64,000 bases of DNA from Streptomyces sp. CMB-StM0423 (GCF_002847285.1 NZ_CP025407.1:7319001-7383000); one strand, 5' to 3'; positions 26,627 through 35,424 are shown, counted from the first letter of the stretch. Program-made: numbers and translations. The notes: generated from the sequence alone by a model not told the origin.

Positions 26627-26652
26627 ATGCAAGCGATATGCAAGAAGTGCAT
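26627..26652. promoter_or_regulatory. Repeated ATGCAAG operator upstream of the sugar-acid operon
   Basis: ATGCAAG occurs at 26627-26633 and 26638-26644 (11-bp period); the second copy starts the inverted repeat ATGCA-AGAAG-TGCAT (26638-26652). This symmetry is typical of GntR/FadR-type sites. It lies 54-79 bp before ATG 26573 in the only A/T-rich patch here. No GntR gene is in the window, so the regulator would be encoded elsewhere. Confidence 0.5.
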
Positions 26653-26678
26653 TGGACTTTACGGAAAGGAAAAGGGGA

Positions 26679-26715
26679 CCCGGTGAGCGGCAACACCCCT
26701 GAGCCGCCCACCGGG
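26679..26715 (-). terminator. Rho-independent terminator of the amidase gene
   Basis: Stem of 13 pairs with one mismatch (26679-26691 with 26703-26715) and an 11-nt loop, 25 bp after the amidase stop. In the minus direction it is followed by CCCCTTTTCCTTT, a T-rich tract unusual for this genome, making it a classic intrinsic terminator. Confidence 0.8.
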
Positions 26716-26739
26716 TGATCGTGGGCCCGGCGCCGCGCG

Positions 26740-27327
26740 TCAGGCGGCCCGTACCAGCCCCATGTACTTCGTCCAGTTCCAGTTGGGGCCGGGGTCGGTA
26801 TGGGTGGCGCCGGGGACCTCGTTGTGGCCGATGATGTGGTCGCGGGTGCGCGGGATGCCGTAGCGGGTGCAGATCGCGGCGGTCAGTTGCGCCGACCGCC
26901 GGTACATCACGTCCGTGAACCAGGCGGGTTTGTCCACCCAGCCCTCGTGCTCGATGCCGATGCTGCGGGTGTTGTAGTTCCAGTTGCCGGCGTGCCAGGC
27001 GATGTCCTTCTCCCGGACGAGCTGGGCGATGTAGCCGTCGGCCGAGGCGATGAGGTAGTGCGAGGAGACGTCGCGGCTGGGGTTCTGGAAGATGTCCACG
27101 GCGTCCTGGAAGTACTCCTGGGTCACGTGCACGACCACGAAGTCCAGCGGGTACGCGGTCGGGCGGCTGGAGACCGTGTAGTTGGACCCGTCCGCCGGTA
27201 TCCAGTGCGTCGGGGGGTACTGCGCCGCCTGCGCGGGGGTGGCGGCGAGGCCGCCGAGGCCGGCCGCGGCGGCGGTGGCGGCGGCGCCCTGGATGAGCCG
27301 CCTGCGGGGGAGGTTCGCGAAGTCCAT
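26740..27327 (-). CDS. Tat-exported N-acetylmuramoyl-L-alanine amidase (Amidase_2/PGRP)
   Basis: 195-residue zinc amidase that cleaves the MurNAc-L-Ala bond of peptidoglycan outside the cell. RRRLIQGAAATAAAAG with a hydrophobic stretch and APAQAA is a Tat signal. Zinc and catalytic residues are in LDFVVVHVTQ (His), DIAWHAGNWN, IGIEHEG, DHIIGHNEVPGA and THTDPGPNWNW (His). ATG 27327 has AGGAG four to five bases upstream; an upstream in-frame ATG pair at 27384 is less likely. Monocistronic, with its own T-rich terminator. A role in wall turnover or defence against other bacteria is possible. Confidence 0.88.
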   Translation of the reverse strand: MDFANLPRRRLIQGAAATAAAAGLGGLAATPAQAAQYPPTHWIPADGSNYTVSSRPTAYPLDFVVVHVTQEYFQDAVDIFQNPSRDVSSHYLIASADGYIAQLVREKDIAWHAGNWNYNTRSIGIEHEGWVDKPAWFTDVMYRRSAQLTAAICTRYGIPRTRDHIIGHNEVPGATHTDPGPNWNWTKYMGLVRAA

Positions 27328-27491
27328 GGGGCTCCTGACAGCGGAGGGACATTTGCGCGTACATGACAGTCCGGAATCCATCATGAGGACACGTCAGGCC
27401 CGCTGCCAAGACATGGCCGGATATGCCAATGGGCGCACCAAAGGCGGTGGTCGGGGCCGGCGGTACGGGGGAGGCGCCCGGTGCGCGCGGG

Positions 27492-28790
27492 TCAGCCGGC
27501 GACGACCGTGCCCGGCGCCTCCATGACGGCGTCGACCTCGCTCAGCGCGGCTCCGAGCAGCGGCCCCTCGGCGCCGAGCGCCGAGACGGTCAGCCGTACG
27601 GTACGGGCCGGGTCGGCGAGCCGGCGGCCCAGCTCGCGTTCGACCGCGGGCACCACCCAGGGTCCGAGTCCTGCGAGCGCGCCGCCCAGCACGACGGTCT
27701 CCGGGTCGAGGAGGTTCACGGCGCCGGCGAGCGCGATGCCCAGCGCGCCGCCCGCCTCGCGCAGTGCCGTCCGGACCAGGGCGTCCCCGTCGGCGGCGCG
27801 GGCGGCGAGCATGGCGATCCGCGCGCCGGGGCCCGGGTGTTCGGCGCGGGCCCGCGCCGGGTCGATGCCGGAGGCGCGCAGTACGGCCTCCTCGCCGGCG
27901 TACTGCTCCAGGCACCCGCGCCCGCCGCAGGCGCACGGGCGGCCCTGGGGGCGTACGGGCACATGGCCCAGTTCCCCGGCGAACCCGTGTGCCCCGCGCA
28001 GCAGTTCGCCGTCCATGACGACGGCGGCGCCGATGCCGATCTCGGCGGAGACGAAGAGGAAGTTCCGCCCGGGCCCTGGGGAGCGGCCGTCTCCGGCCGG
28101 GAGTTCGGCGGCGGGCTGCTCCACCGGGCCGGGCTCCCCGTCCGCGCCGGTGCCGGGCGGCTCCGCTGCGGTGCGCTCCAGGCGCTGCTCCGCCAGCGCG
28201 CCGAGGTTGGCCTCGTTGCCGACGCGGGCGGGCGGGGCGGCCGGGAGAAGGGGGCCGAGGCCGACGCCCTGCCAGCCGAGGTTGGGGGCCCGTACGACGG
28301 TCGACTCGTCGCGCGCGATCAGGCCGGGGACGGCGACCGTCAGCCCGGTCGGCGTCAGGCCCTCGCCCCGTACCTCCGCCACGACCTCCTCGATCAGCCC
28401 GGCGAGCCGCGCCAGCACCGGTCCCGGCGCGTGGTCGCGGTTCGCGGCGTCGGCGGCGACCCGGGCCCGTACCCGGCCGCGCAGGTCCACCGCGCAGACC
28501 GCGAGGTGGTCCACGCCGATCTCGGCGCCGAGGCCGCACGGCCCGCGGTCGTTGAGCGCCAGCGCGCTGCCGGGCCTGCCCACCGTGCCCGGTCGGCCGG
28601 GACCCAGCTCCACCAGCAGCCCCGCCCGCAGCAGCTCGTCCACGACGGCCGCGACCCCCGCCCGCGTCATCCCGATCCGCGCCGCGACGGCCGCGCGCGA
28701 CAGCGGGCCCCCGGCGGCCACGGCGCGCAGGGCCAGGGACAGGTTCCGCTGCCGCAGCGCCTGCTGCGTGCGGGGAGAGGGCGCCGACAC
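27492..28790 (-). CDS. ROK-family transcriptional repressor (NagC/XylR type)
   Basis: 432-residue regulator. N-terminal winged helix (RQRNLSLALRAVAAGGPLSR, MTRAGVAAVVDELLRAGLLV), then the ROK sugar-binding domain with GLGAEIGVDHLAV, LTVAVPGLI, RVGNEANLGALAE, VSAEIGIGAAVV and the complete zinc motif CACGGRGCLEQY preceded by GELGHVPV. A Gly/Pro/Ala-rich insert of about 35 residues sits near residues 210-245 and lengthens it relative to usual ROK repressors (about 390-400). GTG 28790 follows AAGGAG. It faces away from the GntP operon. The divergent xyl operator lies 7 kb away and this is the only ROK repressor in the window, so it may be the xylose repressor; that link is inference. Confidence 0.87.
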   Translation of the reverse strand: MSAPSPRTQQALRQRNLSLALRAVAAGGPLSRAAVAARIGMTRAGVAAVVDELLRAGLLVELGPGRPGTVGRPGSALALNDRGPCGLGAEIGVDHLAVCAVDLRGRVRARVAADAANRDHAPGPVLARLAGLIEEVVAEVRGEGLTPTGLTVAVPGLIARDESTVVRAPNLGWQGVGLGPLLPAAPPARVGNEANLGALAEQRLERTAAEPPGTGADGEPGPVEQPAAELPAGDGRSPGPGRNFLFVSAEIGIGAAVVMDGELLRGAHGFAGELGHVPVRPQGRPCACGGRGCLEQYAGEEAVLRASGIDPARARAEHPGPGARIAMLAARAADGDALVRTALREAGGALGIALAGAVNLLDPETVVLGGALAGLGPWVVPAVERELGRRLADPARTVRLTVSALGAEGPLLGAALSEVDAVMEAPGTVVAG

Positions 28791-28869
28791 GGGCGACTCC
28801 TTCTGGCGGTGAACGGGCGGTGGACGGCGGTGATGACTGTCACGTCGGGCTCGGGCACGACGACCCTAC

Positions 28870-28907
28870 GGCCTGTCGGTGCGGTAACGGAGCATGTCCG
28901 ACAGGCC
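28870..28907. promoter_or_regulatory. 10-bp inverted repeat in the ROK/gntP divergent region
   Basis: GGCCTGTCGG (28870-28879) and CCGACAGGCC (28898-28907) are perfect inverted repeats 18 bp apart, centrally placed between the divergent ROK gene (start 28790) and gntP (start 29032). Either a two-half-site operator or a transcript hairpin. An A/T-richer stretch with possible promoters follows it. Confidence 0.45.
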
Positions 28908-28990
28908 CGAAACCATTACTTGCGCGGACTGCGCAGAAAATCTTGGTCGTACTGCTTGTTTCGCGCAGGTTACGCGGGCATGATGTGCGT

Positions 28991-29002
28991 GTCCGAACGG
29001 AC
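28991..29002. promoter_or_regulatory. GTCCG-AA-CGGAC inverted repeat before gntP
   Basis: Perfect 5-bp arms with a 2-bp centre, 30 bp upstream of the GTG start and just before the GGAGGAGGA ribosome site. A candidate operator for the DeoR protein encoded at the end of the same operon; low certainty because arms are short. Confidence 0.3.
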
Positions 29003-29031
29003 GTCCACAGCAAAGTCGGAGGAGGATCGGC

Positions 29032-30519
29032 GTGGATCTTCAGCTCTTGGCGGCGCTCGTGCTCGGTATCGCCACGATCATCGTCATCGTGCTGCGCACC
29101 AGGCTCGACGCCTTCGTCGCACTGCTGGTCGCCTCACTGGTGACGGGCTTCGTCGCGGGTGCGCCCGCCACGGAAACCCTTGATTCGATCACCGCGGGCT
29201 TCGGCTCGACGCTGGGATCGATCGGCATCGTGATCGGCCTGGGCGTGGGCCTGGGCAAGATCCTGGAGGTCTCCGGCGCCGCGGACGCGCTGGCCAGGAT
29301 GTTCGTCCGGGCCTTCGGCAAGGGCCGGGAGCCGTGGGCGATGGGCACGACCGGCGCGGTCGTCTCGATCCCGGTGTTCTGCGACTCCGGCTACGTGATC
29401 ATGAACCCGCTGGCCCGTTCCATAGCCCGCGTGAAACGCGCAGGTTATGTGACGCTCGCGCTCGCGCTGGGCTGCGGCATGACGCTCACCCACCACCTGG
29501 TGCCGCCGACGCCTGGCCCGCTGGGCGTGGCCGGCATCCTCGACGCCGAGCTGGGCGCGCTGGTGCTGGCGGGCCTGGCCTTCTCCGTCGTGCTGCTGCC
29601 CATCGTGATCGCGTACGCGCGCTGGATGGGCCCGAAGCTGGAGAGCGAGCTCTCGGACGAGGTCCGAGAGGCCGTGTACGGCAAGGCCGCGGTCGCCGCG
29701 GGCGTCGGCTCGGGCTCGGCGGGGGCGCCCGCCGACCTGTCCCAGGGCGACTTCGCGGACGAGCCGGAGCCGGAGCGGGACCCGGCAGCCGCCCTCGGCA
29801 CCCCGCCTCCCGGCGCCAAGCCGCACCGGATGAGCCCCGGACTCGCCACGCTGCCGCTGCTGGTGCCGCTGCTGCTCATCATCGCGAACACCGTGGCCTC
29901 CGCGATCGACCAGAACCGCCAGGGCGCGGTCGGCTCCGACGACTACGAGCCCTCGGCCCTGCCGAAGGCCCTGGCCTTCATCGGCAGCCCCGTCGTGGCA
30001 CTCCTCATCGGCATCGTCCTCGCGGTCTACGTACTGCTGCCCCGCTGGACGACCCGTTCCCAGGTCGGCGGCTGGCTCTCCGAGGCCGCCGCGTCCGCAG
30101 GACTCATCATCCTCATCACCGGCGCGGGCGGTGCGCTCGGCCAGGTCCTGCGCGACACCGGCGTGGGTGACGAGCTGGCTGAGGCCATCTCGTCCTGGAG
30201 CCTGCCGGGAGTGCTGGTGCCGTTCCTCATAGCCTCGCTGGTGCGGGTCGCCCAGGGCTCCGGCACAGTGGCGATGATCACCGCCGCGTCCGTCACCGCA
30301 CCGCTCATCGACGGCCTCGGGATATCCGCGCTGCTCGCCGCACTGGCCTGCTGTGCCGGCTCGATGGTCTTCAGCTACTTCAACGACTCCTACTTCTGGG
30401 TCGTCACCCGCTTCACCGGTCTCGACGGGATCGCGGCCATCCGCGGCTGGTCGGGCATCACCACCGCCGTGTGGCTCGGCTCCCTGCCGCTGCTGCTGGT
30501 CGCGAGCACGTTCATATGA
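29032..30519 (+). CDS. GntP-family sugar-acid:H+ symporter
   Basis: 495-residue permease with about 12 hydrophobic segments (LQLLAALVLGIATIIVIVL, IGIVIGLGVGLGKILEVSGA, GTTGAVVSIPVFCDSGYVIM, LALALGCGMTLTHHLVPPTP, GSMVFSYFNDSYFWVVTRF). These motifs are characteristic of gluconate/GntP permeases. A cytoplasmic loop of about 60 residues (residues 205-265) is rich in Glu, Pro and Ala. GTG 29032 follows a very strong GGAGGAGGA. The stop overlaps the kinase ATG by four bases. Next to OtnK and PdxA2 it should import a four-carbon aldonate such as D-threonate or D-erythronate rather than gluconate. Confidence 0.88.
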   Translation: MDLQLLAALVLGIATIIVIVLRTRLDAFVALLVASLVTGFVAGAPATETLDSITAGFGSTLGSIGIVIGLGVGLGKILEVSGAADALARMFVRAFGKGREPWAMGTTGAVVSIPVFCDSGYVIMNPLARSIARVKRAGYVTLALALGCGMTLTHHLVPPTPGPLGVAGILDAELGALVLAGLAFSVVLLPIVIAYARWMGPKLESELSDEVREAVYGKAAVAAGVGSGSAGAPADLSQGDFADEPEPERDPAAALGTPPPGAKPHRMSPGLATLPLLVPLLLIIANTVASAIDQNRQGAVGSDDYEPSALPKALAFIGSPVVALLIGIVLAVYVLLPRWTTRSQVGGWLSEAAASAGLIILITGAGGALGQVLRDTGVGDELAEAISSWSLPGVLVPFLIASLVRVAQGSGTVAMITAASVTAPLIDGLGISALLAALACCAGSMVFSYFNDSYFWVVTRFTGLDGIAAIRGWSGITTAVWLGSLPLLLVASTFI

Positions 30520-31865
30520 GCGGGCCGGCGAGGGCGCATCCGGCCGGCCGGCGAGCGGCCGTGCTGGTGGCCGCGGACGACCTGACGGGCGCGAACGCCA
30601 CGGCGGCGGGCTTCGCCCGGGCCGGGCTGCGCGCCGTGACCGTCGGCGCCGACCAGGGTCCCGACGTCCTCGCCGGCCTCGCGGAGCGGTTCGACGCCGT
30701 GGTGGTCAGCACCGACAGCCGGCACTGCGCGCCCGCCGAGGCGGCGCGCCGGGTGACCGACGCCGTACGGGCCGGCTGGCCCGCCGAGCTGGTCAGCAAC
30801 CGCGTCGACTCCACCCTCCGCGGCAACGTCGGCGCCTCCACAGAAGCCCTGCTGGCGGCCGTGCACGCGGCCTCCGGCCGGCGGGCCGTGGCCCTGTGCG
30901 CACCGGCCCACCCCGAGGCGGGCCGGCACACCGTGCAGGGCACCCAACTCCTCGACGGCGTCCGGCTGGAGGAGACCGAGCTGGCCCGTGACCCACGCTC
31001 GCCCGTGCCCACCTCGGACATCGCGGAGCTGCTGCGCCGCCAGGCCGACCTGCGGATCGCCCGTGTGCCGCTGTCGGTGGTCACCGCCGAGGCCGGGACG
31101 CTCCAGGCCCATCTGGACAAGGTCGTCGCCGAGGGCGCCGAGGTGGTCGTCGCCGACGCGCTGACCGTCGAGCACCTGGAGCGCACGGCCGCGGCGGCCG
31201 TCGCCGCCGGCGGCGGCGAGATCGTGTGGACCGGCGTCGATTCCGGGCCCGGCTCGGTGGCGCTGGCCCGCGCGCTCGGCATCACCGGCCGCGCCGCGGG
31301 TGCCCCGGTGCTCGCCGTCTCCGGCTCCGCCACCACGCTGACCCGCACCCAGCTCGCCCGGCTGCGGGCCGTCGAGCCGGTGCGCGTCGTCCGCCCCGTC
31401 ACCGCACCCGGCTCGCCCGTCCCCGAGGCCGCCGCCACCGCCGAGGCGCTGGCGGCGGAGCTGGCCGCCGCGGGCCCCGGCGAGGTCGTGCTGCTCGCGA
31501 CCGTGCTGGAGGACGCCGACGTCGTCGCCCTCGACCCCGCGGACGCGGCCCGGCTCCCGTCGGAGCTGGCCCGCACGGTCCGTACCGCCTTGGAACGGCA
31601 GCCCGTCGACGGCCTCTTCGCCACCGGCGGCGACGTCTCCGCCGCCCTCTTCGCCGCGCTCGGCGCGGCCGGGCTCGACGTCGAGGAGGAACTGGAGCCG
31701 CTGGCGGTCGCTGGCAGCTTCGTCGGCGGCGACTGGGCCGGATTGCCGGTCGTCACCAAGGGCGGCCTGATCGGCGGCGCCGACACCACCGCCGCCTGCG
31801 TCGCACACCTGCGCCGCGCCGCGGCCGTCGCCCGGCGGCACGTTCCGGCCGCCGGAAGACGTTGA
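30516..31865 (+). CDS. Four-carbon acid sugar kinase (OtnK/DtnK family, formerly DUF1537)
   Basis: 449-residue ATP-dependent kinase that phosphorylates the 4-OH of a tetronate (D-threonate, D-erythronate or L-threonate). N-terminal substrate domain: LVAADDLTGANATAAGFARA, VVVSTDSRHCAP, NRVDSTLRGNVG. C-terminal nucleotide domain: VLAVSGSATTLTRTQLARL, GLFATGGDVSAALFAALG, GGDWAGLPVVTKGGLIGG. Translationally coupled to gntP. The 4-phospho-tetronate is the substrate for the PdxA2 protein encoded 139 bp downstream. Confidence 0.87.
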   Translation: MSGPARAHPAGRRAAVLVAADDLTGANATAAGFARAGLRAVTVGADQGPDVLAGLAERFDAVVVSTDSRHCAPAEAARRVTDAVRAGWPAELVSNRVDSTLRGNVGASTEALLAAVHAASGRRAVALCAPAHPEAGRHTVQGTQLLDGVRLEETELARDPRSPVPTSDIAELLRRQADLRIARVPLSVVTAEAGTLQAHLDKVVAEGAEVVVADALTVEHLERTAAAAVAAGGGEIVWTGVDSGPGSVALARALGITGRAAGAPVLAVSGSATTLTRTQLARLRAVEPVRVVRPVTAPGSPVPEAAATAEALAAELAAAGPGEVVLLATVLEDADVVALDPADAARLPSELARTVRTALERQPVDGLFATGGDVSAALFAALGAAGLDVEEELEPLAVAGSFVGGDWAGLPVVTKGGLIGGADTTAACVAHLRRAAAVARRHVPAAGRR

Positions 31866-32004
31866 CCCCGTGTCCCCGGCCACCCAGAGCAGACTGTGAA
31901 CCCGTGAACCCTGTGCACACCGACCGGCCCGAGGAGTTCGGGCCGACCGCACCCCACCGGACGGCGGACGCACCGCGCCGCCGCACCACGAGGAGGAACC
32001 ACCG

Positions 32005-33042
32005 ATGACCCGCCCCGTCCTCGCCGTCACCCTGGGCGACCCCGTCGGGATCGGCCCGGAGATCACGGCGCGCACCCTCGCCGAGGTCGCCGGGCAGACC
32101 GGGCACCACGGCATCGCCGTCGGCGACGCCGAGGCGCTGCGCCGCGGCGCCCGCGCCGCCGGGCTGGACACCGAGGTGCGCGCGGTGAGCGGCTTCGACG
32201 CCGAGCCCGCGGGCCCCGGCGTCATCGACGTCTTCGACACCGGCGAACTCGGCGCGGACGTACCGGAGTGGGGCAAGGTCGACGCCCGCGCGGGCCGCGC
32301 CGCCGTCACCGCCATCGAGGTCGCCACCCGCGCCGCGCTCGACGGCAAGGTCTCCGGGATCGTCACGGGCCCCATCAACAAGGAGGCCATCTGGAAGGCC
32401 GGCTCGAAGCACCTCGGCCACACCGAGATGCTCGGCGAGCTGACCGGCGTGACCCGTCAGGACACCATGTTCGTCGTGCGCAACACCGCGGTCGAAGGCC
32501 ACCACCTGCGCATCTTCTTCACCACCCGGCACGTTGCGCTGCGCACCGCGCTCGACCAGATCACCGCGGAGCGCGTCGGCAAGTCGATCCGCGAGGCCGT
32601 CACCGCGCTGCAGGTCTTCGGCACCGAGGCACCGCGGCTGGCCGTCGCCGCGATCAACCCGCACGGCGGTGAGAACGGCGCGTTCGGCGACGAGGAGATC
32701 GTGCACATCGCCCCCGCCGTCGAGGCGGCCCGCGCCGAGGGCCTGGACGTCAGCGGGCCCGTCCCCGCGGACTCGGTCTTCCACCAGGGCCTCGTCGGCC
32801 GCTACGACGGGGTGCTGTCCCACTTCCACGACCAGGGCCACATCCCCGCCAAGACCTACGACTTCGACGGCACCATCTCCGTCACCGTCGGGCTGCCGAT
32901 CCTGCGCACGTCCGTCGACCACGGCACGGCCTTCGATATCGCGGGCACCGGCCGCGCCGATCACGGCACAATGCTCTCGGCGTATCTCGCGGGCGTGGAC
33001 TACAGCCCGTTCGCGGACCGGATCCGCCGGACGTACGGCTGA
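32005..33042 (+). CDS. pdxA2: PdxA2-type 4-phospho-threonate/erythronate dehydrogenase
   Basis: 345-residue PdxA-fold NAD-dependent oxidative decarboxylase. LGDPVGIGPEI is the N-terminal family signature; metal-ligand His residues lie in LGHTEMLGELTG, FFTTRHVALRTALD and SHFHDQGHIPAKT; GLPILRTSVDHGTAFDIAG is the conserved end. True PdxA works in pyridoxal phosphate synthesis, but in this kinase/permease context the PdxA2 role is expected: conversion of a tetronate-4-phosphate to dihydroxyacetone phosphate plus CO2. ATG 32005 follows GAGGAGG. The 139-bp gap before it has short GTGAACCC repeats but no clear gene. Confidence 0.85.
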   Translation: MTRPVLAVTLGDPVGIGPEITARTLAEVAGQTGHHGIAVGDAEALRRGARAAGLDTEVRAVSGFDAEPAGPGVIDVFDTGELGADVPEWGKVDARAGRAAVTAIEVATRAALDGKVSGIVTGPINKEAIWKAGSKHLGHTEMLGELTGVTRQDTMFVVRNTAVEGHHLRIFFTTRHVALRTALDQITAERVGKSIREAVTALQVFGTEAPRLAVAAINPHGGENGAFGDEEIVHIAPAVEAARAEGLDVSGPVPADSVFHQGLVGRYDGVLSHFHDQGHIPAKTYDFDGTISVTVGLPILRTSVDHGTAFDIAGTGRADHGTMLSAYLAGVDYSPFADRIRRTYG

Positions 33043-33101
33043 CCCACCCCGCCCGCCGCGGGACCCGCCGCGGCGGGCGGACACGACAGACGGAGGCACG
33101 T

Positions 33102-33893
33102 GTGGCCCACCCGACGGCGCGACGCGGCACGCGCGAGCGGCACGAAGCCCTGCTGCGGCTGCTCCGCGAAGGCACCACGCAGGTGGAGGAGCTGGCCGCG
33201 GCGCTCGCCGTGTCGCCGTCGACCGTACGGCGCGACCTGGGGCGGCTCACCGAGGGCGGCCGGGTGACGCGCACCTACGGCGGCGCGGTGGTGCCCGAGG
33301 CGTTCCCCGAGCGGCCGGTGGGGGAGAGCGCGCTCGTCCGGCTGCACGCGAAGGCCGCGATCGCGGAGGCCGCGCTCGCGCTGGTGCCGGAGAATGGCGC
33401 GGTGTTCGTCGACGCGGGCACCACGTGCGCGGCGCTGGCCCGCCAGTTGCTCGACGCCGACGCGCACGCGGGCGGCAGCGTCGTGGTCACCCGCGGCCTG
33501 GAGACCGCGCAACTGCTCGCCGGGGCGCCCGACATCGACGTGGTGATGCTCGGCGGCAGCGTGCGCCCGCTGAGCCACGGGCTGGTCGGACCGCTCACCG
33601 ACCTGGCGCTGGACCGGCTGTCGTTCTCGGTGGCCTTCCTCGGCGCCGACGCGGTCGACCCCGAACGCGGCGTCGGCGAGCCGACGCTGGAGGAGACGGC
33701 GGTCAAGGAGCGCGTCGCCGCCCGGGCGCACCACGTCGTGGTCCTGGCCGACGCGACGAAGCTGGCCGTCGACGACGCCCCGGCCTGGACCCGGCTGCCC
33801 CGGGGCTGGACGCTGGTGACCGACGCGGAGGCGCCGGACGACCTGGCGGAACGCTGCGCGGCGGCGGGTGTGACGCTCGTCCGCGCGGGCTGA
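33102..33893 (+). CDS. DeoR-family transcriptional repressor
   Basis: 263-residue regulator. N-terminal helix-turn-helix RHEALLRLLREGTTQVEELA then VSPSTVRRDLGRLTEGGRVT, and a DeoR C-terminal sensor (ALVPENGAVFVDAGTTCAAL, VTRGLETAQLLA, VMLGGSVRPLSHGLVGP, GADAVDPERGVGEPTLEE). GTG 33102 has GGAGG eight to ten bases upstream. It is the last gene of the tetronate operon, 59 bp after pdxA2, and probably represses that operon until a phosphorylated intermediate binds. Confidence 0.88.
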   Translation: MAHPTARRGTRERHEALLRLLREGTTQVEELAAALAVSPSTVRRDLGRLTEGGRVTRTYGGAVVPEAFPERPVGESALVRLHAKAAIAEAALALVPENGAVFVDAGTTCAALARQLLDADAHAGGSVVVTRGLETAQLLAGAPDIDVVMLGGSVRPLSHGLVGPLTDLALDRLSFSVAFLGADAVDPERGVGEPTLEETAVKERVAARAHHVVVLADATKLAVDDAPAWTRLPRGWTLVTDAEAPDDLAERCAAAGVTLVRAG

Positions 33894-33940
33894 TCCGCCG
33901 CGCCGGTACGCGGCCGCCGTCCTCGCGTACGCGGCGCAGG

Positions 33941-33960
33941 GGCGGTGCTCCGGCACCGCC
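33941..33960. terminator. Tight hairpin terminator between convergent deoR and xylB
   Basis: Perfect 8-bp stem GGCGGTGC / GCACCGCC closed by a TCCG tetraloop, midway between stops at 33893 and 34003. A weaker imperfect hairpin around 33900-33937 precedes it. Confidence 0.7.
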
Positions 33961-34002
33961 TGGCCCGAGCCGCCGCCCCGCCCCGGCCGGCCCGTACGCC
34001 CC

Positions 34003-35424
34003 TCAGCCCGCCCGGCGCAGCAGCGCGCCCGCGTCCGCGAGCACCGCGCCGATCCGCTCCAGCGTCGCGTCGTCCCGCTCCAGCGGCTCGTACGTGCGCC
34101 CCTCCGCCGTGGACCAGCGCCGGGCCACCGCCGCGGGGTCCTCGTCCAGCAGCAGCCCCGCCGCCTGCGCCGCGGCGCCGAGGGCGACCAGCTCCTGCGC
34201 CCGCGGCACCTGCACCGCCCGCCCCGACAGCCGCCGCACCGTCTCCCGCCACGCCGCGCCCTGCGCCCCGCCGCCGATGAGCAGCAGCGGCGCGCCGGGG
34301 TCGGCGTCGGGCCCCGAGACCTCCGCCAGCGCCGTCAGCAGCGCGTGCACCGCGCCGTCGTACGCGGCCTGGAGCACCTGCCCCGGGGTGGTGTCGTGGC
34401 GCAGCCCGTGGACGAGGCCGGAGGCGTGCGGCAGGTCGGGGGTGCGCTCGCCGTCGAGGAACGGCAGCACGACGGCCGTGCCGCCGGGCCGCACCTCCTC
34501 GCGGTAGCGGCCGAGGAGCGCGGCGATCCGGTCCACGGCCTGCGTGCAGTTGAGGGTGCAGGCCAGCGGCAGCCAGTCGCCGCGCGCGTCGGCGAAGCCG
34601 GCGACGGTGCCGGTGGGGTCGGCGGGACGGTGCGCGGAGACGGCGTAGACAGTGCCGGAGGTGCCGAGGCTGAGCACCGGCTGCCCGGCGGTGAGGCCCA
34701 GGCCCAGGGCGGCGGCCATGTTGTCGCCGGTGCCGGGGGCGACGAGGGCGCCGCGGGGCACGGGCAGGCCGTCGGCGTGTACCGTGCCGGCCGCCTCGCC
34801 CGGCCGCAGCACGCGCGGCAGCCGGTCGGGAGAGAGGCTTACGTGCTCCAGCGTCGCGCTGTCGTACGTCTCCGTCGCGGCGTCCCACCAGCCGGTGCCC
34901 GAGGCGTCGCCGCGGTCGGTGACGGCCTCGCCGGTGAGCCGTTCGGTGAGGTAGTCGTGCGGCAGCCGGACGGCCGCGGTCGCGGCGGCGGAGTCCGGCT
35001 CCTCCTCGGTGAGCCAGGCCCACTTGGTGACGGTGAAGGAGGCGACCGGCACGCTGCCGGTGCGCTCCGCCCAGCCCTTCGGCCCGCCCAGCTCCGTGAC
35101 CAGCCGGTCGCGCTGGGCGGCGGAGCGCACATCGTTCCAGAGCAGCGCGGGCCGTACCGGACGCCCGTCGGCGTCCAGCGTCACCAGCCCGTGCTGCTGC
35201 GCGCCCACCGCGATGGCCGCCGCCTCGCGGGCCGGGGGCCCGCAGGCGGCCAGCGCGGCGCCGAGTGCCTCCCACCACTGCTCAGGATCGCTCTCCCGCC
35301 GGCCGCCGGTGCTGACGACGTGCGCGGCCTGGCCGTGCGCCACCACCTGCCCGGTCTCGCTGTCGACGACCAGCGCCTTGGTGGACTGCGTCGAGCTGTC
35401 GACGCCGATGACGAGGGGCCCCAT
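34003..35424 (-). CDS. xylB: Xylulokinase
   Basis: 473-residue FGGY-family kinase, the normal length for XylB, converting D-xylulose to xylulose-5-phosphate. The N-terminal phosphate loop is VIGVDSSTQSTKALVVD; QQHGLVTLD carries the MQHG-like substrate motif; LLWNDVRSAAQRD, DASGTGWWD, GTGDNMAAALG with SLGTSGTVYAV, and LLIGGGAQGAAWRE complete the family pattern. It is divergent from xylA across a 102-bp region with one large palindrome, so both are controlled together. ATG 35424 opens a frame with an AGGAC-type weak ribosome site. Confidence 0.92.
   Translation of the reverse strand: MGPLVIGVDSSTQSTKALVVDSETGQVVAHGQAAHVVSTGGRRESDPEQWWEALGAALAACGPPAREAAAIAVGAQQHGLVTLDADGRPVRPALLWNDVRSAAQRDRLVTELGGPKGWAERTGSVPVASFTVTKWAWLTEEEPDSAAATAAVRLPHDYLTERLTGEAVTDRGDASGTGWWDAATETYDSATLEHVSLSPDRLPRVLRPGEAAGTVHADGLPVPRGALVAPGTGDNMAAALGLGLTAGQPVLSLGTSGTVYAVSAHRPADPTGTVAGFADARGDWLPLACTLNCTQAVDRIAALLGRYREEVRPGGTAVVLPFLDGERTPDLPHASGLVHGLRHDTTPGQVLQAAYDGAVHALLTALAEVSGPDADPGAPLLLIGGGAQGAAWRETVRRLSGRAVQVPRAQELVALGAAAQAAGLLLDEDPAAVARRWSTAEGRTYEPLERDDATLERIGAVLADAGALLRRAG

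Noticed and set aside
32005..33042. Pyridoxal phosphate biosynthesis gene pdxA
   Set aside because: The neighbouring tetronate kinase and GntP permease, and the absence of other vitamin B6 genes, fit the PdxA2 catabolic role better.
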